Shown: piece by piece, positions 42,865 to 54,601 of the stretch
Numbering within the stretch: position 1 is the stretch's first letter
Layout: the number at the start of each line of letters is the position of its first letter
Source: Ahaetulla prasina
Taxonomy: Eukaryota > Chordata > Lepidosauria > Squamata > Colubridae
Assembly: GCF_028640845.1 (NCBI RefSeq)
Contig: NC_080539.1
Span: 161,758,736-161,822,735, forward strand
Direction of reading: 5' to 3'
DNA: 64,000 nucleotides
Program-made: the position numbers and the translations under genes
The notes under the pieces: model-generated
What the model saw: only the letters and a program-made list of their open reading frames with translations
Database searches by the model: none
Told to the model about the DNA's origin: nothing

Positions 42865-43796
42865 TTCCCACCATTCAGGGTGCTTTTAAAAAATTACAAG
42901 ACCATCTTTAGGAAATAGGGTTGTTGTTTTTTTTTAAAAAAAATTGTTTATTGTTTCATAATGGCAGAAAAACTGGTATTCTTCCATACACCAGCCCCAC
43001 ATCCCATCACTACTGAGTCTGTCTTACTGACCCAAATTTCTCTTTTGAAAAAACTTGGAAAGAACTGGTCGTAATGGCTGCACAATGTTTAAAATTTGAT
43101 TGAACAGTAAAGTACAACACATTCACACGCACAATACCCCCATAGAGCACTGGGCAGTTATGCCAAGTAAAAAGTTCATGAGTATGTCATCAAAAATGTA
43201 TATTTTGGAAAAAAAATACATGCATTTTAGTTTATTCCAAAGTGAATGAAAACCATATTTCTCCTTTTATACCACAAGATTTGTATTTTATAAAGGCAAA
43301 TCGTATTGCTTAATGAGTCTTGTGATGTAAAAACAGCTTATTTCTTAAAATAGAAATAATTCAATCTTTGTGTGAGCTCTCTATATCTGGTCCGCTTTGC
43401 TGCACCTATGACATATAGTGTATTTTCTGAGGAAATATTTTATAATTTTAAAAAGCTAGGAGATACCATCTCTATTAAAAGACAGCAAGGCATTGTTTTA
43501 CTATTTCATGAGATATATGAAATGTTGCATATATATGATTTTTAATGTTTTTATATTTATATTGTAAGCTATTCAAAGGAATTTAGATATCCATGACACA
43601 TTTTGAAATAAGCAAATAAATATGTAGGTAACTATCAATTGAAACAGGCTTAGCTGATACTGATTGTTTTCACCAAGAGGACTTCTGTGCTCTGGATAGT
43701 TTCTCCTGGATCCATTTTTTTTCCTCTTGGCTGTTGTGTCATTTATAGACCAACACCTGAATGGGAGTGGCCAAAGTATGGTGGGGGGAGAAGGAT
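42865..43796. other. Unassigned AT-rich DNA
   Basis: Poly-T and poly-A runs at 42933-42950; nothing else recognised. Confidence 0.35.
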
Positions 43797-43804
43797 GACT
43801 GAAG

Positions 43805-44114
43805 CAGTGGTGAAATCCAATTTTTTTTTACTACTGGTTCTGTGGGCGTCACTTGGTGGGTGTGGTGTGGCTTGGTGGGTGTGGCTTGGTGGGCATGACA
43901 GGGGAAGGATACTGCAAAATCTCCATTCCCTCCTCACTCCAAGGGGAAGGCTATTGCAAAATCTCCATTCCCACCCCACTCTGGGGCCAGCCAGAGGTGG
44001 TATTTGCCAGTTCTCTGAATTACTCAAAATTTTCACTACCGGTTCTCTGAACTGCTCAAAATTTCCGCTACTGGTTCTCCAGAACCTGTCAGAGCCTGCT
44101 GGGTTTCACCCCTG
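43805..44114. mobile_element. hAT-like MITE, reverse orientation
   Basis: CAGTGGTGAAATCC to GGGTTTCACCCCTG with an imperfect 8-bp duplication GACTGAAG (43797-43804) and GATTGAAG (44115-44122). Inside, 'gggaaggctattgcaaaatc' is a short tandem. Confidence 0.82.
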
Positions 44115-44122
44115 GATTGAAG

Positions 44123-44985
44123 GGGTTCTCTGGAACTGAGATGTACATGTGTTTGGAGAGGTTGAAAATCCTGTCAAGCCATCTGAAATAGGTCATGGAA
44201 AAGTGAACGAAGAACTTAATTCTGCTGATGGAAATAGCAATTGAACAAAACAATTAAATGATAAGGAATGGCCATTGAAAATAAGTGGTTTTTTTAAGGA
44301 GAGGACCCAACTATACTTCACCGGCCAGCTGGATTTGACTTATGGTCCAGATATCACATGGTGCTAGTAGATAATATGCTATAGAAGGTATATAATGAGA
44401 CTTCATGCACCTCCAATTCTCCATCTGATTTATCCAAAGAAGGAAAAGAGAATCTATTTGATCTATGTGGAATTTAAGATTCATTGGCTTTTGTTCTCCT
44501 GGGCAATGGGTTAAGATAGGAATGAAAAAAAAATAGCTTGTTTCCAATCCATGTCACACTAAGATATGTTCATCGCAAACTTGTAATGCCTTTTAAGCTA
44601 TGCTTATTTGTACTAAATACACATATAAAGTTAATTTTGCATAAAATGCATGCTTTTAAATATATTAAGAAAGATATTAATTTGAGTCCAAAGCTGCATA
44701 GGTGTATTCTGGAAGAGTGAAAACAGGTGGGTAAATCCCAATCTGTTTATTGCTCTAGGAGGCATACATCAAATCGGTTCCTACAGAAAGTTACTACTGT
44801 ATAAAGCATTCATACTTCAAATGGAAAGGGATTTGAGAAATTGTAAGGGATTTTAGCCAGGAAAAAAAAATTCTTCAGCCCTGCATTGGTCCCTCCCATT
44901 TCCAGAAATGGTTCTTTCCTTCCTATAGAACAATAATGTGATGAAAAGAGGAGAATGGAGCATGGGCCTAAGTATAGAACCTACA
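44123..44985. other. Unassigned DNA
   Basis: Nothing recognised. Confidence 0.35.
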
Positions 44986-44993
44986 GATTAGAA

Positions 44994-45128
44994 CAGGGGT
45001 CTCCAACCTTGGCAACTTTAAGACTTGTTGACTTCAACTCCCAGAGTTCCTCAGCCAGAAAAGCTGGCTGAGCAGCTCTGGGAGTTGAAGTCCACAAGTC
45101 TTAAAGTTGCCAAGGTTGGAGACCCCTA
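44994..45128. mobile_element. Palindromic hAT-like MITE
   Basis: 135 bp that is nearly one inverted repeat: arms of about 63 bp with a few mismatches around AAAAG. Perfect 8-bp duplication GATTAGAA (44986-44993 and 45129-45136). The transcript would fold into a long hairpin. Confidence 0.9.
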
Positions 45129-45173
45129 GATTAGAAGATTCAACTATATACCTATTATATTGGTCACTCTCTA

Positions 45174-45275
45174 AATCAGTGCTTCTTAATCTCAATCACT
45201 TTAAAGGGTGTGGATTTCACAGCATGATAGTTGGAGAATTCTGGAAGTTGAAGTCCAGAGTCCTTAAAGTGGCTG
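45174..45275. mobile_element. Degenerate relative of the palindromic MITE
   Basis: 'cagtgcttcttaatctcaa' on the left and 'ggaagttgaagtccagag' on the right follow the same plan as 44994-45128, with heavy divergence. Confidence 0.5.
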
Positions 45276-45669
45276 ATAATAATCCAGGTAAACAATTGTC
45301 AATACTCCAATTTCTTGGTTCATCCAGGGTGCCTAGCCACCAAATGTAATTCTGAAAGCATTCAGTTCCATTTGTTTCTAATTATGCAGCAATTCTTGAT
45401 TGTGGCCAATTAATATATGAAATATCCATACAACAACAACAACAAAAACATAACTGAGAAACAGATATTTCAACCAGAATAGCAGCCATAGTGTATTTCT
45501 GAGGACAAGGGATGATGGATGCTTCCTCCCAGTGTGATACCCTGAGCTGAGTGATATACTCAATAGTCTAAATTAGGGGTGTCAAATTAGTAGCCCAAAG
45601 GCTGGATACATCATATGCTGGCCATGCCCACCCCTAGTTTAATGAAGGAGGAAAAAGTTGTGATGTGAC
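45276..45669. other. Unassigned DNA
   Basis: A short (CAA)n near 45433-45448; nothing else. Confidence 0.35.
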
Positions 45670-45677
45670 AACCTGAC

Positions 45678-45986
45678 CAGAGGTGGGTTTCAGCAGGTTC
45701 TGACCAGTTCTGGAGAACTGGTAGCGGAAATTTTGAGTAGTTCAGAGAATGGTTAAATACCACCTCTGACTGGCCCCGCCCCCATCTATTCTCTGCCTCC
45801 CGAGTCCCAGCTGATCGGGAGGAAATGGGGATTTCGCAGTAACCTTCCCCTGGATTTGGGATGGAATGGATATTTTACAGTATCTTTCCCCTGCCACACC
45901 CACCAAGCCACATCAACCTAGCTATGCCATGCCCACCAAGCCACACCCACAGAATCGGTAGTAAAAAATTTTGAAACCCACCACTG
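45678..45986. mobile_element. hAT-like MITE
   Basis: CAGAGGTGGGTTTCAGCAGG to TTGAAACCCACCACTG, with an imperfect 8-bp duplication AACCTGAC (45670-45677) and AACCTGAT (45987-45994). Closest to the copy at 21810. Confidence 0.85.
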
Positions 45987-45994
45987 AACCTGAT

Positions 45995-47944
45995 GCTGCA
46001 AATTTGACCATTGGTTGACCAAATGTCTGAACCATTTTTAGACCATGTTCTAAAATGGTTCAGCCCAGTTCTGTCACTCTATTTTGGAAAATATTTGAAG
46101 GCAGGATATGGGAAAATTGCTCCCTGCTCAATCAAGAAAAACTCCTCCTTTCCTTATGTGGGTAAATTGACAATGTATCTAACTTTGTTCCTTCTAAGCT
46201 TCATGTCATTTGAAGGACTAAGCTACAGCCATCTATGCTTTGCTCTGAACTGGTAGATTAGACAAATCCCCACAATCATTTTCTCTTTTCTCCCTGTGTG
46301 CATTTTTAATATTTGACACAAAAAGGCAACATGAAAGCTTTGTTCTTTCTTTTAACTACCAATAACGTGGGTGAACTGGTATCATTTCGCATACTTTATT
46401 TTCTTTGCAACCTATGTTGAGAAGAAAAGATAATTAGACTGAACGTGAATACCAGTTGAGATGGGAAAAGAAATACATTTTCCTCAAGCTAGCCTAGATA
46501 TCCTTAAAAGTTTTCCAGATCTGCTGTTCTATATTTTCCAACATTCATCCTTTTAATGATACAGGAACTTTAGATGATAACTTAACTATTTTTACAGGTT
46601 CTGAAAGCCTGAGGAGCACATATATCCACACATCTTCATTCATCTATAGTTATTAGATCCAGACTTCAATGTTAACAACCAATTTCCCTTCCATGCAAAT
46701 ATCCCCAAATGTGAATTATAACTCAGTCAAAAGACCCAAGAAACATATGAACATAGGGCTTGGACGCTAGAACTAGACAGGTTGAAACATTCAAAGATAA
46801 ATATTCAGGACACAGCTCCAAATCACGAAGTCTGGGAGACGGGACAATCAGTAATGCTGAAGCAACAGGCTGTATTAAATCAGATTGCTCAGTGCCTCCT
46901 AAGAGACACACCAAACCTCAGTGGAGTGCAATGTGTGAATTGGCAAACATCAGGACATGTTAGGATGTGAGTGGCCAGCAATATAGTTCTAGCAACAAGC
47001 GACATGGATAAATTGTAGTGGATTGCAAATATGTACTTTGAAGCCACACTTCAGGGAGCTTAAAATCATTTGAGATTTGGAGTGAGAACCAAATCCTCTT
47101 GATACACTGCAGATGTCCACTTCTCTGTAACTTCGTGGCCCTGTTGCCAAGCAAATGTCCCTTTGCACAATCTCTCATTTCAGCATTCAGTTGCTTTTAA
47201 CAACGATATTGTCACACAGCGAACCGAATAGCCCTTTTATTTCTCCTTTGGGCTTTGCTTTCTGCCTAGAATAGGATTTCTCCATTTAAAGAACTATTTT
47301 CTCTGTGCATTTTGTTTATTTTTTTTCCCCTTTAATATCCATTCTCGGCTTGATCTTTTTTTGTTCTTTCCTGAAGTTAATTTCTTATGCTTTATTTAGA
47401 ATTACATTTAGGCTGAAAATTGCAATTCTGAACAGATTGGAAAGTCGCTTCTGCTCTCAGTGAGCATTACTTCTGGCTAAATGCATTTTAAGGTTATGCT
47501 GTTTATAAGGAAGTTCAAGATTATTTCCATGTTCTGCCTCCGTTGCTTCTTAGCCTGTATGTCCTTCAGACACTTTAATCTATTCTATTTTGTATTGATT
47601 TCCTAATTTATTATAATAGCTGTTTTACTGCCATTTAGATCACAAATTTCTGGTGATTAGCTAAGCCTTGGAACAACTTGATCTAAGGGAATCCCAGAGC
47701 GATATCACATTCTAGTTATTGACAACCAATATTATCAAGATTTGATTTCTAGGACCAATATCTGTCTTTGCCAACTAAACCCTAAACTCTTTTACTTCAT
47801 CTTACTTTACTTACTTCTTGCAAACTATCCATCATCTCACTTTTCAAACAATCATCTGTTGGAACTGACAGGCTCGTCACCTTCATTTGCATTTCTACTA
47901 TCCTTGTCCTTGCTTAACTTCCAGTCACTTAGTATCTTTTTGAA
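45995..47944. other. 1.9 kb without recognisable feature
   Basis: No repeat or gene recognised; open frames up to 81 codons lack features. Confidence 0.4.
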
Positions 47945-48294
47945 GTTATGATGGACCCTTGAAAAGTTCCAGAGTTCTAACGACTGGAATCCCCTCCCTT
48001 TACTTGGCATCAAGTAATCCTTGTGGCCAAGCATTTTGAGCACATGGTATCTGGTCTGCATTTGCAGCCATTGGCAGTGTCCTGTGGTCAAATGACTACA
48101 GTTTTTGGCATTTTTTTGCTGCTTTCCAGGATTTACTTCTGGTTTCCGACATAAAATGCCAATTGGATAAAATGGTGGTTTTTTTAAAATGACTGTGGTA
48201 TTCGCTTAACAACCACTGCAAAAAAGGCCATAAAATCAGGACTTACTAATGTAATTCTGGACTCACGTTACAGTCGTAAGTTGAAGGCTATCTG
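47945..48294. mobile_element. Tigger-like element, second subfamily
   Basis: The right end 'cgtaagttgaaggctatctg' abuts TA (48295-48296). The inner 'attcgcttaacaaccactgc' is the same word order as in the other Tigger-like copies. The left boundary is uncertain. Confidence 0.5.
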
Positions 48295-48348
48295 TACATT
48301 GAAATCCTCCAGCTTGCCCATCTTATAAAAAATAATATTACTACAGAA

Positions 48349-48588
48349 CTAGCAATATATCTGGGGAACCGGTAGCAGAAATTTTGAGTAGTTCAGAGAA
48401 CCGGTAAATACCACCTCTGACTGGTCCCGCCCCCATCTATTCTTTGCCTCCTGAGTCCCAGCTGATCGAGAGAAAATGGAGATTTTGCAGTAATCTTCCC
48501 CTGCGATGCCAACCAAGCCATGCCATGCCACGCCCACCAAGCCGTGCCCACAGAACCAGTAGTAAAAAAATTTGAATCCCCTACTGGA
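48349..48588. mobile_element. hAT-like MITE, left-truncated
   Basis: 'ggggaaccggtagcagaaat' to 'tttgaatcccctactg', family motifs as at 45678. The left terminus is lost and no duplication is visible. Confidence 0.7.
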
Positions 48589-49730
48589 AATCCCTCATTT
48601 TAGTATGGCACCCCAGTCTGCCTCAAAGTATCTGAAAATTGACTTCATGCTTAGGGACTCTTCCACATAATCCCATTTATGCAAAAGGAGAACTGTTGAA
48701 AACTCAGGAAACTTTTATGTAAAGGGATGTGTGTGTAATCCTTAGAGGATTTTTGTTTTGCTGGCTAGACCCATATAACCTCCGAGTTGTACTTTATGTA
48801 GCATTATCTTTCAGTGTCTGTAAATAGTGTCCTGAAAGTTTTAACTATTGACGCTTTGAACAAAAGTATCCCAGGCTATATAACTTTCGGAAGGTGGTTT
48901 GAACAACTGGAGTGTTGCACAATATTTATAGTTTTACTCAGCTGACAAATATTATTTCCCTAGAGCTGCTGTCACAAAATAAGCCTATTGCATACAAAAA
49001 TGGCATATAATCTTCATATTCTTCCTCACTCCCATGATAAATGATGAGCGGCCATGCCAGTTTCTTGAAAGCAGAACTTCTTTCTGGATTGAAGCTACAC
49101 CTCAGAGCTTGTTATGAAATGTCCTCTCATAACTGTGAATTGAGTAGCATATGTTGCAGGCAAAGACCAAAGAAGGATTGCACTCTGTATCATATTTACG
49201 ATTTTCTCTTTTCTCTATAAAGGGCAAAGAATAATGAAAGGCAATATTATTTTCCGATCCATATATAAGTTTATTGTTTCGGGAAGACCTTTCCAGCAGG
49301 AACTGATACCTATTTGCAAGGAAACTGAAAGCTGCTAGGAAATTGGAAATTATGTATTGAGAGATGAAGAGAGATACATGTTCTAAGGGTGATGGACATA
49401 GTTTTAACATGCATTTGCTAGTGTGAAAAAATGCATCAAAATCCAATGAGTGCCAAAACCAATTCTACCACCTTTCAGAATGTGTATATATATCTTACCC
49501 TGTAATGGACATATATTTTTAAAAAATCTAATGACTTATTGTAGCCATAATGAAGAGCCTGAAAGCTATAGAGAAGAAGGACATGTCTAAACCTGTTGAA
49601 ATCAATGAGCATAAAGATACCTGGCTCTCCATAAGATTATGCTGTGGAGTCACATTCAATTCTTTTCACTTACATATTTCTATTTGACTTTTGTTTGATT
49701 TTGACTTGAGTTTTATATCTATCTTTTATC
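48589..49730. other. Unassigned DNA
   Basis: No repeat recognised. A 114-codon minus-strand frame at 49102-49446 has no motif I can name. Confidence 0.35.
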
Positions 49731-49767
<37 letters not shown>

Positions 49768-49789
49768 CATCCATCCATCCATCCATCAT
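49731..49789. repeat. (ATCT)n then (CATC)n microsatellite
   Basis: Two adjoining tetranucleotide tracts. Confidence 0.95.
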
Positions 49790-49916
49790 CTATCACCACC
49801 TATCATCTAACATTTACATGAGATTTCAGAAAGTGATATATGCATGTAAATTGGAACAGTAAAAGACTAAAACAAAAGTAATTCATTCAGTTCAATTGTC
49901 ACTGATTCTAAAATAA

Positions 49917-49998
49917 ATGCTCACAGCAACTAATTGTCATATACATAAAACCCGAATAACCAAAGACCTACATACAAACACCCGCGAAAACCTCAAAA

Positions 49999-50072
<74 letters not shown>

Positions 50073-50627
50073 AAAGGCACTACAGATAAAATCAGCAAAA
50101 TTCTCCACAAACACAACATCAAGACAGCCTTCTGCACAGACCGAAAAATAGCCAACATCTTAAGAAACCCCAAAGACAAAATCCAGCTAGAAAACCAAGG
50201 AGTCTATGAAATACCTTGTAAAATCTGCCCAGCAACATACATTGGACAAACTAATAGGAGAATAAATGCACGCATAGCAGAACACAAGATTGCAATAAGA
50301 AAAGAAGAAAAAACTTCATCTCTTTCCCAACACCTTAAAGCAACAGGAAATGACATTGATTTTGAAGGAACCAAATTAATCTCCAAAATTGAACACTATC
50401 ACAAGAGAATAATTATGGAAGCCATAGAAATAGAGAAACACCCCCATAACATGAATAAACGTGATGATACCTCCCGCTTACCAAACATCTGGAAACTAGC
50501 ACTAGTCAAGAAACGTATACCAGCTACAAAAATTGACACCAACACACGACAGGACCTCGAACTCGGAACCAGACCAGGGCCCAAAATGCTATTTCCCACA
50601 CAAACAACAATCCTATTAACCAATTAG
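49917..50627 (+). CDS. PLE endonuclease fragment (GIY-YIG)
   Basis: 236 codons with no stop. Residues 1-30 derive from the terminal repeat and about 22 residues from in-frame (TA)n (Ile-Tyr repeats). From residue 55 the sequence is PLE-like: KISKILHKHNIKTAF, a linker, then GVYEIPCKICPATYIGQTNR with the first catalytic motifs, RINARIAEHK with the Arg and the His of EH, and HYHKRIIMEAIEIEKH with the catalytic Glu. In PLEs this domain nicks target DNA. The RT that normally precedes it is absent. The Met in use is incidental. Intactness after the microsatellite suggests a young copy. Confidence 0.72.
50004..50069. repeat. (TA)n microsatellite inside the PLE frame
   Basis: 33 uninterrupted dinucleotide units. 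Confidence 0.95.
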
Positions 50628-50829
50628 CAACACAGCCAACCAATCAGCTTGCAGCAGCTAGGCCAGCTATTCAAAAAACTCCATTAACCAATCAATATGT
50701 AGCAACACAGCCAACCAATCAGCTTGCAACAGCGAGGCCTGCAATTCAAAAAACACCCCCCCCAACAGTATTTATAGAAAAGCAGCAGTTAAAATCCACA
50801 CTTTGCTCACATAAGAACAAAGCCAAAGC

Positions 50830-50866
50830 CTGAAGATGATGAGTGAGATCTCATCGAAACGTTGCC
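50830..50866 (+). ncRNA. Hammerhead-like ribozyme motif, PLE copy A
   Basis: CTGAAGA (50830-50836), 19 nt in which GATGAG and CTCATC pair perfectly, then GAAA (50856-50859) and CGTTGCC. Both core boxes are exact, and this is the best preserved of four. It lies in the terminal repeat, where PLE hammerheads occur. Stem I and III partners need folding to confirm. Confidence 0.68.
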
Positions 50867-50923
50867 TAAATACTTCCAATCTTACATGGGAAAAGACCTG
50901 AACATACCAAAACCTGCATATAA

Positions 50924-50924
<1 letters not shown>

Positions 50925-50960
<36 letters not shown>
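50925..50960. repeat. (TG)n microsatellite at PLE 3' end
   Basis: 18 units starting where the PLE ends. Confidence 0.95.
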
Positions 50961-50961
<1 letters not shown>

Positions 50962-50999
50962 AATTTTTTTAAATTTTATATTATTTGTTTTTATATGTG

Positions 51000-51083
51000 T
51001 TATTTTATTGGCTTGTTGTATGCCACCCAGAATCATTTTTGGTGAAATGGGTGGCTATACGAATTTGATTAATAAATAAATAC
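51000..51083 (+). mobile_element. 3' end of a CR1/L3-group LINE
   Basis: GCCACCCAGAATCATTTTTGG then AATGGGTGGC form a hairpin, followed by a TTAATAAATAAATA tail. Sister of 4986-5118. Confidence 0.55.
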
Positions 51084-51351
51084 ATTGTGGATCGTTGGTT
51101 TCTATGGAAGAGGAAAAAAATTCAAGCAGTAAATTCCCAGCAGATCAAGAAATAAAATTGATCATGGTTCTTGTTTTTAAATTTTTCCTAGCTACCAAAT
51201 TAAAAACGCCTATCTGGGCATTTGTTTAAAAATAGGATTTAATCTGTGAACAAGATTGTGTACAATGTTTCAGTAGAACTGAAGAATTGAGTGTTTTCAA
51301 AACCATGGGACATATGTCTCAGGTAGAACATCTAATAATCAAGTGCATCTA

Positions 51352-52206
51352 CAGGAAGTCTTCAACTTACAATTGTTCATTTAGTAACTGTTCAAAGTTA
51401 CGATGGCATTGAAAAATGGTCATGCGATCAAAATTCAGGCAATTGGCAACCATCAGGATTTTACAATGGTTGTGTTGTGACCTATCTGCTGCCAGCCCCT
51501 CCAGCAGCTGAATCAGAGGAGGAGGTATGAGGTCAGCATCAAGACAACCTAAGATCTCTGAGGCGGAAGAGGGAGCTGGCAGAGAAAGAGTGACAGAGGT
51601 GGAGCATGGGCCATCCATTAGCCCTCAGAGGGAGAGTCAATAGCCCCAGGTCTGGAAGTGGCTGATGAGGAAGAGGAAGAACAGCTGGGTCCAGTGCGTG
51701 ACACGTGGATGCGCAGAAGGCAGAGAAGAGAAGAGCAATGGAAATCTGTGGGCAGATCCTTGGGAAGGAAGAGCCACCACTGCTAGTAAAGCCCCACTCT
51801 AGCGCAGGGGGTGGAGATGAATAGACATGGCAGACAACTATTCATCTTCTAGCCAGACAGACTTGTTAGTCTGTGTTGAGAGAGAAATCTTTTGCCAGGG
51901 CTGCCGGCATTCCTAATAAAGGAGTTTACTTCAGAGGGTTTGTTGGGTTTGGGGAGCTGGGTCAGAACAGGTTGAAGCATCCTGGGGTCATATGATCACC
52001 ATTTGTGATCTTCACAGCCACCTTCCAACAAATAAAGTCAATGGATGGAAGCCAGATTGACTTAATTATTCCGTGATTCCCTTGACATCTGCAGTGATTT
52101 TCTCAGCAGCCCTGGCAAACAAAATAAGCTATGACTCATTTAACAACTGCATTTCTTAACAATGGGCATTCTGCTCCCAGTTGTGGCCATAAGGAGAGGA
52201 CTACCT
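51352..52206. mobile_element. Tigger-like MITE split by a solo LTR
   Basis: Left part 51352-51472 (CAGGAAGTCTTCAACTTAC) and right part 51970-52206 ('actcatttaacaactgcatt', 'gactaccta'). TA precedes the left end. The solo LTR lies between. Confidence 0.75.
51473..51969 (+). mobile_element. Solo LTR (497 bp)
   Basis: Starts TGTTGTGACC and ends GGTCAGAACA, flanked by a perfect 5-bp duplication GGTTG (51468-51472 and 51970-51974). An AATAAA signal lies at 51914-51919 near the right end. The LTR type is gypsy-like by duplication length. Its partner LTR and internal genes were lost. Confidence 0.85.
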
Positions 52207-53829
52207 ACATGCAAAAGGATGGAGGCTAACGAGAACCGAACAAAATATTTTATAGGAAGATCTGTAAATAAATGTTTTGAATGTAAATCATGAGTAAGTG
52301 TGAAGGAAACAACTGCATCAATGGAGTTCATTTAGAACTGTCTAGTTTTCTTTTTGGTGAAGAAAAAAACCCCCCACATTATATTGGCAACTGGTACAAC
52401 AAATTTATAACAATGAGGGGAAAAATGCACACATTGCTAAATGTTTCCAACAAAAGTGTTATTGAATTTACTCTAACTGCTACATGCATTTATTTATGAA
52501 AGCTACACTAAGTAAAGCTAAACTAAGCTTTTCTTGGAAGGAAAGCTGTATATCGATGTTGTGGAATAGAGGAGATGCACAGGAGAACGGAGCAAACAGA
52601 GAACTTGTTTGGTCAAAGCCAATAATAGGCACATCTGATATTTCATAAATTCCCTTGTTTGTCTCAGAAAGTCTAATTAGCTACTTATCACTCTCAACAG
52701 GTGTTCATAATGTTATCCTTCAATCTGGAAACCCATTGCTATTTTGATATCTTGTTGCAGTACCTTTCATAAACAAATAGTGTCTTGGGTGGAAAAGTCC
52801 ATGCCCAGAATATTTTTTCCCCGTTAGAACCCTGCATGAGGTCAGGGGAGTGGAAATCTATTGGACCACTTTCTCCACTCACTGCATTATTCTCTATATT
52901 TCTTCTCACTGCAGGGAAAATTTCTTTCTAATCTACATTCTGAAACAAAGACCACATGCAGACTTTTAATAAGACTTCCATTTATCCCCATCTTTGCTGT
53001 TGACACTAATTCGGGGAGGCTTTTAAACCCTGATGCCACCAAATTTAGAAGGCTTCCATATCTTTTTGTTGCTGTGTTTCTTACAGTCTGTTGAATGGCC
53101 TTTTCTATATTTCTCCTTATTATCATTGCCATTTTTCTCCCTTGTTATTGCTGCTGCTACAAGCCACAGGAGGAAGCTAGCTGTGGCTCAACCAAAATCC
53201 TTGTTCTTTGAGTAAGAATAACAAGCGAATCCACAAGCTAACCTTCTGCTTTTGTACTTAGAGTACTTGGTAGGCATCTAACCTTCATTTTAGCAGGAGA
53301 AGGTGAACTAGGGTGGTAAGAATCAGCGGAAAAAGAAGAGTAGATAAGGTAGGAAAAATGTGGGCAGAGAATATTTAAACATTCCCAATTCCTATTGTGA
53401 TATACAATGATTTCCCTTTGTGTTCCACTATCATAAAGCCTACAATACACTTGACAAGACTATCTTTGGCCCTTTTAAATTAAAAATGCTTACTCCCATA
53501 GTTCTGCACTAGTTCTTTGCTTATAAGGAATAGAGATTCCCACATGTATCTTATACAATTTTTTTAATTATCTTTTCCCTAGCTCTATAGTATGCTTTTG
53601 AAGAGAGATAAACTGGAATGCTCAATTTTGGAAAAAACAATTGATTCATGTAAAGGCAATAGAGTATTTATTTGGAAGATAGCTTTCAAACTGAATTGAT
53701 TGACAACAGCGTAATCATATTCCCCGTCAAACTCCCCACACCAGGACCGAAAGTAAATCACAGTTTCACCTTATACAATACATTCATTTCCTAAGAATTC
53801 TCCCTGCAAACAGGAATTAAGCCAAATAA
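52207..53829. other. 1.6 kb without recognisable feature
   Basis: No repeat or supported gene. Frames of 60-83 codons lack family features. Confidence 0.4.
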
Positions 53830-54060
53830 CATTAGCAATAGCAATAGCACTTAGAGTTATATACCGTTCCCTAGTTCTTTACAGCCCTCTCTAAGCAGTT
53901 TACAAAGTCAGCATATTGCCCCCAACAATCTGGGTCTTCATTTTACCCACCTCAGAAGGATAGAAGGCTGAGTCAACCTTGAGCCAGTCAGGGATCGAAT
54001 TCCGGCTGTGGACAGAGCTTGCCTGCAATACTACAGTTTAACCACTGAACCATCGGTGCT
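53830..54060 (-). mobile_element. tRNA SINE (GCTATTGCTATTG-tail group)
   Basis: Plus strand: 'agcaatagcaatagcactta', 'ccctctctaagcagtttac', 'caatctgggtcttcatttta', 'aaggctgagtcaaccttgag', and a tRNA-like head near 54040. Nearly full length. Confidence 0.9.
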
Positions 54061-54593
54061 CCTTAAACTTAAAATAGTTAAGGCCCAGTTGTAGAAGTAT
54101 AAATAAAAGCACCTCATAACTATAGTGCTTCAGACTTGTAGTTTTTCTTTCTAGTCCATCTCAAAATTCTATGGACTCTTTGTAGGGCACTTGGAGGCAT
54201 GAAAACGAGCAGTTGTCGAGAACATAAGTGCCAACCCCTGGCACTGAGGTCTGCAGGTTCATGGCTTCTTCTCACAATTCCAGGGCTAAGTATCAACACC
54301 ACTGTGCTATAGAGTGTAAATTGACCTGGAGGTACCACACCATGATATTTTCTTTAACTTCTAAAGTAGAAGAAACTAATTCTTTGAGGCTTCCCCCCCA
54401 CCCTTTTTGCTTCAGAGAATGGGTTATGATCAAACCGAAGAGATCTTCTCCATGGCACAGAGAATGGCCAGAGGCTACATGAAACCTGTGGTCTCTGCAT
54501 TATTCCATCCTTAGCCTAAAAAAAAGAAGGGAGATGAATCTGCTTGAGCTCTTTCTGACTTTTTATTGTTACAACTCTGAATAAACTACAGAG
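54061..54593. other. Unassigned DNA
   Basis: Nothing recognised. Confidence 0.35.
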
Positions 54594-54601
54594 CCCTGGT
54601 G

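Larger units (their letters stand above)
49935..50924 (+). mobile_element. Penelope-like element with GIY-YIG endonuclease
   Basis: Left: a terminal-repeat piece with 'aaaacccgaataaccaaaga'. Middle: (TA)n, then an endonuclease coding region. Right: CCAATCA-rich DNA, a hammerhead-type core (50830-50859), 'gggaaaagacctgaacatac' and (TG)n. The RT is missing, so the copy is internally deleted or truncated. Same family as 32534-32795. Confidence 0.85.

Noticed and set aside
49937..50179. Minus-strand frame over the (TA)n tract
   Set aside because: It is the shadow of the PLE frame; PLE motifs read only on the plus strand.
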